From Paralichthys olivaceus (lineage: Eukaryota; Chordata; Actinopteri; Pleuronectiformes; Paralichthyidae): a stretch of DNA of 64,000 bases. The stretch is from the NCBI RefSeq assembly GCF_024713975.1, contig NC_091115.1:6264501-6328500 (forward strand), in the 5' to 3' direction. Both the position numbers and the translations under genes were made by a program. This document shows positions 1 through 19,687 of this stretch, one piece after another (within the stretch, counting starts at the first letter, position 1; each line of letters starts with the position of its first letter). Under the pieces are notes generated by a model that saw only the letters and a program-made list of their open reading frames with translations, did no database searches and was not told the origin of the DNA.

Positions 1-117
1 TGTATGGATGTTGTTTTTAGTGCGGTGAAGAAGTAGTGGTTTCTGGGAAAAGAACTATATAGTTTTATCTGAGTGAAACTAATATACTTTAAAGTAGTGG
101 TGTCTCTGCCATCTCAC

Positions 118-1627
118 CGTGGACAGACAGCGCCTCTGTTCCCTGATGACAGCACAACAGCCCAAGAAGCCTGTGACCACCACCAGGCTGCCAGCCAGGA
201 TGAGGATATACGCAGACACAGCGAAAGTGCTGGAGGCCAGCAGGCTCAAGTAGTCACTCTTCTCCACCAGCGTCCAGACCCCGACACCCAAAACGGCAGC
301 TCCACCCACCTGCAGGAGAAGAGAAGAGGGACGGAGGGAGGGAGGAAAGACATTAGAGAATAGAGGTAAAGAAAGAGATGCTTTGAAACTGATATGGGTG
401 TAGTGAAAGGTTTCAGAGAAGAAAATGAGATAAAAAGCATTGATAAAAGTAAGAGTCATGAAACAAGGAAAGAGGAGGTAAGGAAGCCAAGAACAGAGGC
501 AGGAAATATCTTCAGTGTCGTTTCATTTCAAAACACATACAAGACCAAATGTTTTATGACTTCACAGGAAGTGAGGATATTAGATAAGCAACAGATAGAG
601 ATAAAAAACAACGTGAGAGAGGCCAGTGGAAGGGAGTGATTAGAGCGTAGAAAGAAAAGGGGGAGGAAATAAAAAGAGAAACAGAGCCGAGGCAGTCAGG
701 CATAAAGAACAACAGCCACAGCAGCAGTGGGAATACAGAGGTCAAGCCCGGGCGTGGAGACCTCTTCCTGTCTCAAACGCAGGGTGGTGGACGCAGAGGA
801 AATGCCTCAGAGTGTCTGTACTCTTCATCCCTTTCCGTCAAAGGCAAGATCCCCCGAATCCACAACAACACATGGCCAATCAAGGAGGCGCCACTCGGAT
901 TGGACTTGAGCGCCCGGCCCAAAACATGTCCCACCCAGAAGACTGTTGCGTGAGAGGAAATGACTAAAAGAGCGAGTTGAGAGTATTAACTTTCACTTTA
1001 AGGTTTCCTCTCCTTTATTCAGACTTTGGAAATGTGCTAAAATGACCCCCGACACTCTGCTGTACCACTTCAGCTGCAAACTGGAGGATCATAAAGTGTT
1101 GTGCCAGAGATGCACTGTTCTCCATCGCAGTTGGAAAAACCCTGAATAATCGATGACTCACTTTGGGCCAAGTCCTTTTCAGAACTCTCCTAAATCCTCC
1201 CCGTGTTTCTAAATGGCTCCTTCCTTCCAACGTCTCTCTGCCTGCAGTTTTAAAGGAGCATTACAGTATTTTCACTGCTTGTATTAAAGTATGTTATCAT
1301 TATTTCCAATTCAATAAGAGGCTCAACTGAGAATAAGCTCAAACTAAGTTACATCTTTTTATAGAAACAGCCACTGGTTTCTGTAAAAGGTTGAATATCA
1401 AGCTTATTTATTAATGTTTGAGCAGCTAAGTAAATACAGTGTAATCTCGGAGTCCATCAGCTTTCCTCTGAAGATGAATATTTCTGCTCTCAGCTTGATA
1501 AGAGGCCGCAGGTATCTCAAAAAGATGATTGCCGACTTACCCAGAAGAGAAAGTTGAAAACGAAGAGCAGGTACTTGAGACACACTGTCACCCAGTCCTC
1601 CCGGTCATCTTTATAAACCACTGACAT
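118..1627 (-). CDS. tspan11: Tetraspanin-11, 5' part of gene (first two coding exons)
   Basis: Tetraspanins are four-pass membrane proteins that organise adhesion and signalling complexes at the cell surface. Coding exon 1 is 1541-1627 (29 codons, MSVVYKDDREDW then VCLKYLLFVFNFLFW, the cytoplasmic tail and start of the first membrane helix), with donor GTAAG at 1536-1540. Coding exon 2 is 118-309 (64 codons) after the acceptor CTGCAG: VGGAAVLGVGVWTLVEKSDY, the first extracellular loop, then a second helix ending in the tetraspanin GCC motif and REQRRCLST, with donor GTGAG at 113-117. The reading frame is continuous across the splice. The rest (large loop with CCG motif, helices 3-4) lies beyond the left edge. 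CD151 is the closest alternative, but VGGAAVL, WTLVEKS and RRCLST fit TSPAN11 better. A 5' UTR acceptor is seen just upstream (CAG at 1649-1651). Confidence 0.88.
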
Positions 1628-1659
1628 CTTCCTTCCTCCAGGTCACTTCTGAAAGTAAA

Positions 1660-1790
1660 GATGTTTTTATGATATGGCGGCTCCCAAAAGGGAAGTTAAA
1701 TTATCTTGATCGCCCCCTGGTGGCTGGAGACATCATCCCATTGCAATCTGTGGCAGAAATAAATGTACTGTAACTGTACTGCTACATAAA
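1660..1790 (+). repeat. Dispersed teleost repeat, copy 1 (CCCCCTGGTGGCTGG family)
   Basis: The core GATCGCCCCCTGGTGGCTGG at 1709-1728 recurs in the window near 3861 (plus) and around 41710-41735 (minus), each followed by a version of GTATAGGTCATA or a degenerate tail. This is a very common fish interspersed sequence. Here only the core and a diverged tail remain. Confidence 0.6.
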
Positions 1791-3000
1791 AACTAACAGA
1801 ATGATGGTGAATCACGAGCACAACTCTTTCTGGATGGTCCTGAATAGTCACCTGTTTAAACAAGCAGCACAAAACACTAAATCAATGCTGCAAATTAACT
1901 GTGGATCGAATGCAAATTGAAAAGCCAGAGTAAAAAAAATAGAAACTTTTTCATTAGTTTATTTTACTTCCATTAATCCTCAAGTTTTGTCTCTGCAACC
2001 CAGAATACCATAATCTTTATCTGAGAAACTAGTTAAGAGAATGAGACACAATAAAGACATTACTGAAGCAGTCCAAACAAACTCATTCTCATCAGGGCTC
2101 AGCGTATTATTGCGTGTGACAGCAAGTGAGACTGATATTGTTTTCCAAAGGGATACAGCTGCCTATCAAATGTCATCCTAGCAGCAACAGCTAAAGTCAT
2201 TATGGAGCGTTTGCAGTTTGCACACGCAACAATAAAAAGTAACCTTCCTAACTGTGTCCACTCTTAGAAGTCTTAAAATCATTGAACAGACCATAAACCT
2301 GAGTCATTAATTGAGCAACACGGTTTCAGCTCTGAAAATAAAAGGTCAATGAGAGGCACTTTCATTCACGATATCGATCTGCTGGCCTTCAGTGGATATG
2401 GCACCGAAAGATATGAGTGAAGGTGTGTACTGGCCAGGGAGTCATTTACAGTACACAACAGTAGGTAGTATTTGCAACTGACTTACGTGTTAGATCTATC
2501 ATTTGCTGGGGAGATAAAGTATTCTAAACCTAAACAAGGTAGTGGGTTTGTTAAACACAATATATATAAAATCGAAATAATGCTTAAGTGAGGTATAATT
2601 CAACAACCTTAGAATTGCATGTTTATCAAGTGTTTCTAGTTCTCAGACAAAGACAAGACAAGAGACAAACTTCACTCTGCCTCCAATCTTCAAAAGAAAA
2701 CTTAAGTTACACTTATCACGATACTTATCAGTATCGAGATTCATCATGATATAGTTTGACCGTATCACTCAGTCTTTAGGTGAAGTAGATGAAAGCTGAG
2801 GTGAAGATCCTTAGAAATAAAACAGTCACACTGGACTACAGGCATCCTGCTGTTTCATAAAGCCACATCTGGATCGTGTAGTTTGATATCTTGCAGTACT
2901 TCTCCAAACCAGGCCTCCCACGGGTGATGCCTGCTGAGGTCAACCAACGTGTTGTCTCGTCATGACATGATCATGACGATGATCACTGCGTCATAAATAG
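1790..3000. other. Noncoding spacer or tspan11 intron, no gene seen
   Basis: AT-rich sequence without a supported reading frame or a recognisable RNA gene. It is probably the first (5' UTR) intron of tspan11 if the 3.2 kb exon is real. I see no obvious promoter or long repeat in it. Confidence 0.5.
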
Positions 3001-3330
3001 CGTAGAGTTAAAGTCCCTCGCGGTTCCTCGTGCTTACAAACTTTCTCGCAGGACGGGGTGTGAGCTGGAGCATCCCGGGGCAGAAACAGCTCCTGCACCT
3101 GCGGCGTGGATGCGCGGGACTCGTTTCAAACCGGATTGTTTTTGGTGAAACTAACGTTTGAGTGTGGAACCGGAGTAAAGACTCACCGGAGCGATGCTCG
3201 GTGCGGATAGAAACCCGTCGCTCCCTCGCTCCTCTCGTCACAACGAGTCTGGCTCTGCAGCTTCAGTGCAGCTTGTTGCGTTCAGGGTCCCACAGCAGGG
3301 ATCTGCAGATGGTGCGTTCAGGGAAGCTCG
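3000..3330 (-). promoter_or_regulatory. tspan11: CpG-rich segment, probable tspan11 promoter and noncoding exon 1
   Basis: This block has many CpGs compared with its AT-rich surroundings. On the minus strand a consensus donor GTGAGT lies at 3181-3186 (exon end at 3187), which could join the acceptor at 1649-1651 just upstream of the tspan11 start codon. That would give a noncoding first exon of roughly 3187-3320 and a 1.5 kb intron. The transcription start is not visible. Short reading frames here (3008-3385) look random. The link to tspan11 is inference from position and splice signals. Confidence 0.4.
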
Positions 3331-3339
3331 TAAAAAAGT

Positions 3340-5780
3340 CGACGTGCATGATGTGACTTTTACGCTAAGAAATAACAGCCTTTAAAAAAAAAAGGAATTA
3401 AAGTCAAAGAGACCAAGAAGCATTTTGCTTCAGATGTGATGAGGAGGAAGATGATCAATTTTATACAATATTTATGTCCAACATAAAGACAATGCTGCCA
3501 GTGTCTCCACAACTGGGATTGGTAATGGAATTTAAAAAAAGACAAAAGTTCTCATTTTATTTAAATTCTGCTCGCTTTTATTTTTTTTACGACATTTGCC
3601 TTATTTCCTACTGTCCATGAAGGCAGCGTTGGTGTGGACTTGAGGACAGAATCACAATGGGGGAGTGACAGAGAGGTAAATGGAGCTGCTGCCTGGTTCA
3701 GCCTCGGTTACAGTGTAAACTCAAACCCCCTGAAGAATCTCATGCTGAGGTGTACATGGACAAACACATCAAGAGACAGATAAAAGACAAACTGACTGCA
3801 GTGAACAGAGCCTCAGACTTAGTGTGTAGAATTTGTGACAAGGCCAGTGTATGACAAGGCCCCCTGGTGGCTGGTGCAGCATAGGTCATACATTTTGGCT
3901 TCATATTTGGTCAGTGGGAGAAGTGGATCCATCCATCTTTATATCCAATCTTGTGTTTTACCATGTTCAGGCCTTAAAAGTGAGATAAGATCTTTTAAAT
4001 AAAGGAACTGTCTCTCTGATGCTTTTTTTATAATTTTATTTTTCTTCCTCTTTGACCAGTGCCGAATCTTCACTGCGTATCTGCTTCTTTTTCCGCCTCT
4101 GTAATTCAATAAGCCAGCGAGCCATTAGAGGAGCCATCATCCCGGCTGCAGGAGGAGCTCTGCAGCGGTCACCTGCCATGGTGACAAGCAGTCTGCCCAA
4201 ACAACATTACTAAGCAGAGGATGTCATCCGTCATGTCTAGTTCTCACCAAATGAAGTTTAACCAGAACGAGAGGAAAAAACAAACAGGAAACTGTGTTCC
4301 ATTTCCGTACTGTTTAGTGGAACAAATAAAAATGAGGTTTCCCATTTTGCAGGCAGTGCCTTGCTTTGTGGGCCTCTTCTCTAACAGGGGGCACAGGAAC
4401 AGGACATGACTGGCAAAAATAAAAGTGGTGACACAAAAACAGAAAGACTTGCCACAGTTGTGTGTGCAATCATTTAATTTTCACACTGTGGGTTTGGATT
4501 TTGTCCCACAGTAAAACTGCAAAAACCACTTCTTCAATTTCCATGAAATTTTGTGTCGGGGGGGGAATGACTTAAGGAAGAAGCCACTAGATTTGAGTGC
4601 AGATTGGGATCTGGGGTGCGAATCCAGGATTTTAACATCTTTAACTACAGCAATTTGTTTTACATTTTCATTGATTTCTCAAAGAATAACATGTGGATGT
4701 TGACGGGAAAAAAAATCCATGATATTTGGTGCAGATCCAAATAAAATCCAAATAAAAATCTGGATCTAGTGAAATTAAATGTAGGGGGGACAGTTGGGCG
4801 GTGGAGGTAGGAGCTCTGCTAAATGCTAAAAGTCACCCCTCTGTTAAAGTGCAACCAAGCAAAGTTCAAGCCACGTGACGGCTGCTTGTTGAGCCTGACC
4901 TCTCGTGGTCAGACTTTCGTAACAGTCCTGCAAAGACAGAGCAAAGCCTGGTTTGACAGAGTTAAGGAGGAATGATAACACAGCAGCACGATTCAGGCAG
5001 ACAAGAATCTTATCAAGAAAAAAGACCGAGATATCCTCTTCGCCTCGTGTGTTTGCTGGTTTGGGAAAAGCCAGTTTGAACTGAGAATTATTTTTAGAAG
5101 AGAACCAGAGGATTTCTTGGATATAAAGCCAGAGAGGGTTAGAGAGGTGAAGCGGGAAAATGTAAGAATCTCCTGCCTGAATGCTTTCTGTGTGTTCGGG
5201 AGAAGGTGGAGGGATTTATCCGTCTGTGCACGGGGGAAATAGTTTGGATGAGGGGAAGTTATAGGGTCTGTGTGTGAGTGAGTAAGTAAGTAAATTAGTA
5301 AAGTTTATTCAGTAGGCTATAGCTCCTTTCTCAGACCGTGCTTCACATCAATAAAATAACACCAGAACGTAGGAATACACAACGATTCTTTGCAATAAAC
5401 AACAGAGAAAAACATAAAACGCATTGGATTCAAACACTTTAATCCAAGTGAGACAAAGGTCAGAGTTCGAGTCCTGTTGATCAATTCACCCGTTCACAAA
5501 CATTCATACACTGCATCTATGTGCAGCCCTTTCTCTGCCATACATCACTCACGCTCTCGGTACTGTGGGGTTCAGTTTCTTGCCCAAAGACACTTTGTGG
5601 GGAGATCGATACGCCAACCTCCTGGTTAGTGGACGACCCGCTCTCTCCCCTGAGCCACAGCCTCCACCTGAATGGCATGAAAGGTCATCAGCCAAAATCC
5701 CTTTGTTTTAACACCTTGCTGCCACAACGTATTTAACATCCTTAGTGAGTTTCCAATGTGAACAGAGTGGAAAGAGTTAA
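3340..5780. other. Intergenic region with dispersed repeats
   Basis: No supported gene. It holds a second copy of the CCCCCTGGTGGCTGG repeat (about 3857-3930), a fragment of the 'ACCTCC(G/A)CC..CTGGATCT' type repeat (about 4500-4820, recognisable by CCATGAAATTTTGTG and the repeated 'GATCCAAATAAAATCC' theme), and a further repeat at about 5280-5690. The short open frames are not gene-like. Confidence 0.6.
5280..5690 (+). repeat. Teleost interspersed repeat, composite
   Basis: The right part (about 5560-5675) contains CTTGCCCAAAGACACTTTG, then CCAACCTCCTGGTTAGTGGA and CTGAGCCACAG, words found in a very widespread fish repeat. The left part (5290-5350) has AAAGTTTATTCAGTAGG, also common in fish repeats. 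I recognise the words but cannot assign the family without a repeat library. Confidence 0.6.
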
Positions 5781-5920
5781 ACGGAGCCAGGAAGTGTTGC
5801 AACGGAGCATCAGGGGAGGGAACCTCACAGGCGTAAACATGCTGAAATGAAACTGAGAGAGGAAAGTTACAGTTTGCTCGTCATTTCAAGCTGCTGCTTT
5901 TAAAACTCACAACTTTACAG
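5780..5920 (+). promoter_or_regulatory. TRIM gene proximal promoter/5' UTR exon with IRF-like site
   Basis: A donor ACAG|GTAAAT at 5917-5926 pairs with an acceptor TTTTTGTCCAG ending at 6003, two bases before the TRIM start codon, so a noncoding exon should end at 5920. Just upstream, 5844-5854 reads GAAATGAAACT, close to an interferon-stimulated response element but with a one-base rather than two-base spacer, followed by GAGAGGAAAG (Ets/PU.1-like). The transcription start is not resolved. Interferon control is inferred from the site and from what is known of fish TRIM genes. Confidence 0.45.
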
Positions 5921-6005
5921 GTAAATTAAAACCTTCTATTAAAAATCTAACAGATTATTCAGCACAGATGTGAGTTCTAACTCTCCACGATGTTTTTGTC
6001 CAGAT

Positions 6006-7628
6006 ATGGCTTCGGCCAGCATTCTGTTGTCAGAGGAGAGGTTCCTGTGCTCCGTCTGCCTGGACGTGTTCACAGACCCAGTCTCGATGCCGTGTGGGCA
6101 CAACTTCTGCAGCGCATGTATCCACACGTACTGGGACAGCAGGGACACTTGCCAGTGCCCGCTGTGCAAAAGGACATTCTCCACAAGACCTGAACTCCAA
6201 GTCAACACCGTCATCTCTGAGTTAGCTGAGGAGTTTAAAAAGATGGTTCAAGTCAAAGCCTCAACTCCAGGCCCACAGCTTCCATCGGTCGACGTTCTTT
6301 GTGACATCTGCTCTGAGATAAAGGAAAAGGCTGTTAAATCTTGCCTGACGTGCCTGACTTCCTTCTGTGAGTTGCACCTGGAGCCACATCGGAGAGTTGC
6401 TGGGCTCGCAGGCCACAAATTATTAGAGCCAGTGAAGAATCTCGACGACAGGATGTGCAAGACACACAACAAGATGACAGAGCTGTACTGCTGCATGGAG
6501 CAGGCCTTCATTTGCGTCCTGTGTTTGAAAGACAATCACAAGGGTCACAACGCTGTCCCCCTGGAGGAGCATTACGAAAAGGTGGCTGCGACAAAAGATG
6601 AGGCACAGGCAAAAATCCAGAAGTTGATACAAACACGGATTGAGAAGATAGCGGAGATTGAAAAATTACTCGATGTCAGTGAGGTAGATTCTGAAAAAGA
6701 GGAAAAAGCCACCGTGCAGGTGTTTACCGACTTGATCCATTTCATTCAGGCGAGCCAGGCCGAGGTTGTTGAGGCGATCGAGGAGAGGCACAGTGCAATA
6801 AAGCAAAAGGGTGAAGAGTTTCTCAAAGAACTGAGGAGGGAAATTACTGAGCTCGAAAGCCGAAGCAGTCAGCTGGAGCATCTGTCACAGTCAGAGGACC
6901 ACTATTATTTCCTCCAGAGCTTCCCGACCTTGTCCAAACCTCCGCACAAGAACTGCCCCGACACAGATCTCCGCCCTAACCTGTCTTTCGAGGCAACGCG
7001 AGGAGACGTGACTCGGCTGCATCAGAGAGTTGATGAAATAATGGAAAACATTCCTGAGATCAAAATGAAAAGAATCAGAGAACATGCGGTTGACTTGACC
7101 CTTGACCCCGACACTGCAAATTGCGCACTTATCATAAGCGAAGATGGAAAACAAGTTAAAGATGAATGGAAAGGGCAGAAAGTTAGCAGCAATCCAAAGA
7201 GATTTGATAAATGTTCTGAGGTTTTGGCAAAAGAGGGATTCACGACAGGGAAATTTTACTTTGAGGTGCAGGTGAAAGGAAAGACGTGTTGGAGCGTTGG
7301 CGTGGTCAGGGAGTCGGTGGATAGAAAGAATGATGTAAAGCTGTCAACTGAAAATGGATTTTGGACCTTTGGGTTGGATGAGGGCAAATATTCCTCATCT
7401 GCAAACTCAAACAATGTAGTATTGAAAGAAGAGCTTCAGAAGTTGGGCGTTTTTGTAGACCATGACAAAGGTTTGGTTTCTTTTTACAATGCAGACTCTA
7501 AATCATGCATCTGTTCTTTGATAAGCCATTGTTATAGAGAGAAACTTTATCCGTACTTCTGCCCTCAGCCAAACGAAAATGGAAGAAACTCCGCCCCTCT
7601 CATCATAACACCTGTACAAACGCACTAG
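6006..7628 (+). CDS. TRIM-family E3 ubiquitin ligase, bloodthirsty-like (RING, B-box, coiled coil, PRY-SPRY)
   Basis: Predicted E3 ubiquitin ligase of 540 residues encoded in one exon. I chose ATG 6006, not the upstream in-frame GTG, because it follows a splice acceptor at 6003 and starts MASASxLLSEE, the usual start of teleost bloodthirsty-related proteins. A C3HC4 RING occupies about residues 15-54 (C15, C18, C30, H32, C35, C38, C51, C54, all intact). Next come B-box regions (about 98-130 and 150-190, with CxxH and CxLC..H.GH patterns), a long coiled coil (about 190-300) and a PRY-SPRY/B30.2 domain (about 358-535) with LDPDTAN, GKFYFEVQV, WSVGVV and LGVFVDHDKGLVSFYN. In this family the SPRY selects the substrate and many members act in antiviral or inflammatory signalling; the substrate here cannot be told. 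Unlike its multi-exon neighbours it has one coding exon. Nothing looks broken. Confidence 0.88.
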   Translation: MASASILLSEERFLCSVCLDVFTDPVSMPCGHNFCSACIHTYWDSRDTCQCPLCKRTFSTRPELQVNTVISELAEEFKKMVQVKASTPGPQLPSVDVLCDICSEIKEKAVKSCLTCLTSFCELHLEPHRRVAGLAGHKLLEPVKNLDDRMCKTHNKMTELYCCMEQAFICVLCLKDNHKGHNAVPLEEHYEKVAATKDEAQAKIQKLIQTRIEKIAEIEKLLDVSEVDSEKEEKATVQVFTDLIHFIQASQAEVVEAIEERHSAIKQKGEEFLKELRREITELESRSSQLEHLSQSEDHYYFLQSFPTLSKPPHKNCPDTDLRPNLSFEATRGDVTRLHQRVDEIMENIPEIKMKRIREHAVDLTLDPDTANCALIISEDGKQVKDEWKGQKVSSNPKRFDKCSEVLAKEGFTTGKFYFEVQVKGKTCWSVGVVRESVDRKNDVKLSTENGFWTFGLDEGKYSSSANSNNVVLKEELQKLGVFVDHDKGLVSFYNADSKSCICSLISHCYREKLYPYFCPQPNENGRNSAPLIITPVQTH

Positions 7629-7659
7629 TTCATTTTTTATGCCAGAGGACACATTATGT

Positions 7660-7815
7660 TTTCTGCCCATTCTCGAGAACATATCTCATGAACGCCCTGT
7701 GGGAATTTCTTCTAATTTGGTAAAAATATTCACTTGGACTCAAGGATGAACTGGTTTGATCCTGGTAGCCATTGGTCAAAGGTCAAAGGTCAAACGGACC
7801 TGATATGAATCTGGA
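7660..7815 (+). repeat. Dispersed repeat in the TRIM 3' UTR carrying a DR1 motif
   Basis: Text such as CTCATGAACGCCCTGTGGGA, then CTTGGACTCAAGGATGAACTG and a triplet of GGTCA words, matches a widespread teleost repeat. It holds TGGTCA (7773-7778), AGGTCA (7780-7785) and AGGTCA (7787-7792), each separated by one A, so 7780-7792 is a perfect nuclear-receptor DR1 half-site pair. Confidence 0.6.
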
Positions 7816-7953
7816 AAAAGAATGTCTGTACACAGTGTAGTGTTATTCTTACTGTCTGATCCTTTTATATAAGAATGGTAAAGTTTACCACCGTCATAAT
7901 GTGGTGTTGGTTTTAAATGAAGTATTTTATTTCAATCGTTAAAATATTTACAT

Positions 7954-7959
7954 AATAAA
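7954..7959 (+). terminator. Polyadenylation signal AATAAA, probable TRIM transcript end
   Basis: AATAAA at 7954-7959, about 325 bp downstream of the TRIM stop codon in AT-rich sequence. It is the first good match after the coding region, so it is the likely 3' end signal. Confidence 0.5.
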
Positions 7960-8263
7960 TTACACATATACACTGATTTTGTTGCGTCATTCTCTTATAT
8001 CACAGCTCAACTGGATTTTTATAATAAAGACTAAAAAAGTGCCTCTACACACGACACTACTCGAAGGATTGCGGTCCAGGCCACCACTGTTGGTGTCTAA
8101 TCACAAGACATCTGTCTCCATGAGTCCTGGTTCTTCACAGACTCTGACAGTGGAATTCAACAGGGTTGTTTCTCATATCTTTATCATTGGTATCAGCTTC
8201 ATCAATCAAAAATTGTATGCCCACTTCTTTCACTCCTGACTCTGTGCTCCTGCCCCCACACTG

Positions 8264-8290
8264 GTGTGTGTGTGTGTGTGTGTGTGTGTG
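8264..8290 (+). repeat. (GT)n microsatellite
   Basis: About 13 uninterrupted GT units in the spacer between the TRIM gene and prmt8. Confidence 0.95.
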
Positions 8291-8544
8291 AATAACATAT
8301 AAGATGCACACATTATCATTGACAGTGTTGCGTAGGCTGGTGTTTTTTAAGCACCACCAATGCAGCTCATCTGTAAATGTGACTAAAACCTGGTGTGTTT
8401 CATTGTGTTTTATTTTTCAATAATGTGACATGAGCCCATTTTCTTTCCCTTTGGTGTCAAATATCTTTTCAAAACAAGTCAATTAATTTCAGACAGTAAG
8501 TATGAAATGAGCGAGCAGCAAGATGCAGAAATCAGCGGTACACT

Positions 8545-8700
8545 TTATATGTTATACACGTACATTATCACGTTATAATGCGACATGTTCTACGTTATAA
8601 CATGAAAACATTTGTGTTTCAACAACAATAAAATATTACGTTAGAATAGGATGTTTTATATTATAACGTGAAAAGTTTTATGTTATAACATGTCACTGAA
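8545..8700. repeat. Cluster of palindromic CACGTTATAACGTG-like words
   Basis: At least five variants of (A/C)ACGTTATAAC(A/G)TG or its inverse occur within 150 bp (around 8570, 8592, 8638, 8662 and 8680), mostly followed by AAAA. The pattern resembles a dispersed fish element built of palindromic modules. No coding potential. Confidence 0.55.
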
Positions 8701-9890
8701 TGGTTTTATCTATTTACATCTTGACAGCAATATGCTTCCGTACTCAGCAGAGCCTTCTGTAACAATCATAGACTGAATATAAAAAGGAAACAATATGAAA
8801 TTGCAGCGAAGGACAAACTGGTTGAACTGTTAGTGTAAAAATCTAATTTCTCATTGGTCCAGCTAATTCTAGAACACCGGTCCTCGATCCTGATTGGCTG
8901 CTGCGACAAAAACCAGCTATAGTACAAGTCAAAATGTGCACACCTGTGACTGCGTCCCAATTAATAGAAAATACATGTAGTTATCTCCCCTGCAAATTCC
9001 ATTACATCAAGAATGCATGTAGCTGAAGTCTAATAAAGCATCTTAATGCCTCATGTCGTATTTGGTTTGATTTTTCAACATAGGCTGAAACACCTATGTT
9101 ATATAATCCAGCATCTGAGGAGCTGCGCTTCTGTTCCTGCAGGAAAGTGGAGTGAGGAGGCGGAGGAGAGCAGAGATTGATTTCATTTAATGGCTCCAAT
9201 TATGAGATTCTCTCTCTGTTTTCATGTGTGATTTCATGTTATCCGAGGGTTGACAGTTTTGAACCCTTTATTTTTTTTAAACTTCCTCGGGATCTGGAGA
9301 CGTGAAGGGCGCATGGAGATGTGGATTGTGAAGGAGCGTCACAGCTGAGAGATGTCAAGTGTTTCCAAACGGTGAAGGAGACGAGAAGAAGGAGTTTTTG
9401 TCTCCAGGACGCAGCTGGTTGCAGCTTGTCTCCACTTTTCTTGGTGGTGGCGACACTTTAATAAACATCCCCGCGGATAGCCGGATCTTTGCGCACTGAT
9501 TTGGGGTTCGGTGTTTGGGTACGGGGGACACCCAACCCGGTGCGCACCGGTGTTAACAGATCCACCGACTCCTGCTGGGATCTGACCGTCAACCTCTCTG
9601 CTGCAACACGGTCCTTCCAGGCAATACCCGTCCCCCACTTTAAAACAACCTGTCTCACATTTACAGTATGGATTACTGACCGTTCCACGTTACGCAAATC
9701 GATTTATCAACTTTTTTTGAATGTGACTGAAACAGTGCCAACCGGCATCACACGTGTCCTATTATGACTTTCTTTTTTGCGCACATTGGAGCCACACATT
9801 CGGTAACTCTGGGTTATTTCTGACACGTTTCTACTCTACACCAAACCTTCCCGACCACTTTGAGGAGTTAGTGCGTAAATCTCGTCGGCT
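8700..9890 (+). promoter_or_regulatory. prmt8: Upstream region and probable 5' UTR of prmt8
   Basis: 8.7-9.2 kb is AT-rich with no gene. From about 9300 the sequence becomes CpG-richer and runs without a clear splice acceptor to the prmt8 start at 9894, suggesting a long 5' UTR and a promoter around 9.3-9.8 kb. The open frames at 9339-9767 overlap on both strands and are not recognisable proteins. A TATA box or a start site cannot be fixed by eye. Confidence 0.4.
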
Positions 9891-9893
9891 CTC

Positions 9894-18675
<8,782 letters not shown>

Positions 18676-19001
18676 GAACAACAACGACAACCACGACGAC
18701 AGCAGCGGTGGCGGCGCTCTGGCGTGGACGTTCCCGCAGCCCCTCTGGACACATCTGGAGAGGGGGGAGGGGCACAGGCTCCCAGACAAGAATCCCGGCT
18801 GGTTAACGAGGGTAACCCCCGACACATCTGATTGGATGCCACTATGCCAGCACCTAAGCGATGTCATCAGAATAGGCAAGTCTCTTATCAGCAATAGTTC
18901 CATCACGTGAACCAACTCGATCGACCCGGGAACATCGTTGAATGTAACCTCTGAAATGAACTTGATTTCTTTTTCTCGACCTTTAAGTTTTTTGATTATA
19001 A

Positions 19002-19298
19002 AATAAAAAATGTAAGAGTCTTTATATTGTTAGTGCAGCTAATTGAAAAGCGTTGATCTGTGTGATGTTAAAAGGAAAAGAGCACAGTCATTACCTGTTT
19101 TTATTTAAGTTATTTGTGAAGATTGATGATTTATGTGTAACTGTATTGAAGCAACAGTGATTCTTTTATTTGATTATATATCCGCATGTGATTTTTTTGT
19201 TTTGATTTATTGACTCCACGAAGATGAACTGTAATTAATTTAATTCTTTTAATTGAGGAAAACGATTCAGAACAACTGTACTTTGGTGCCAGAATAAA
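19002..19298 (+). terminator. prmt8: Polyadenylation signals for prmt8
   Basis: AATAAA occurs at 19002-19007 and again at 19293-19298, about 330 and 620 bp after the prmt8 stop. Which one is used cannot be told. The cracr2a signal on the other strand lies at 19682-19687, so the two 3' ends are tail to tail and close but probably do not overlap. Confidence 0.5.
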
Positions 19299-19681
19299 AC
19301 CGAACAATGTCTCCGGGCAGGAACCAACACACAGATGCAACACGTCATGAACCACTTTGTGTCGGAAAGAACGTGAACAAAGACCGTGAATAAAATTACA
19401 AAGAATCAAAGTCAAATAGTTTCTTTTTCTCTTGATTTCATTTTTGATTTAAAACCATTTCAATGAATTTCTAATAATTTATTTCAGTTTTAGCTTCAAC
19501 AGAATAAACATATGACACCAGAGACGTAGGGAGAAAATTTAGAACGCTGATATTTTGCAAAAGAAAATGTTTAGGCCTCTTGTCCCCGTGGAAACGACAA
19601 TTTAAGTAACTACATTTTTTTTTTTTTACAATCTATATACAAGAGACAAGTTGACAAGGGAATAAACTCACGGAGCATGAG

Positions 19682-19687
19682 TTTATT
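19682..19687 (-). terminator. cracr2a: Polyadenylation signal for cracr2a
   Basis: TTTATT on the plus strand reads AATAAA on the minus strand, about 240 bp beyond the cracr2a stop codon. It is the first such match downstream. Confidence 0.5.

Noticed and set aside
975..1000. ISRE-like CTTTCACTTTA in tspan11 intron
   Set aside because: A single imperfect match in an intron far from any promoter; expected by chance.
118..1627. CD151 as the identity of the tetraspanin
   Set aside because: VGGAAVL, WTLVEKS, SSTFA and RRCLST agree better with TSPAN11; only two exons are available, so some doubt remains.
5464..5480. tRNA B-box-like GTTCGAGTCC
   Set aside because: No matching A box, no cloverleaf and no acceptor stem could be drawn; at most a decayed SINE head.
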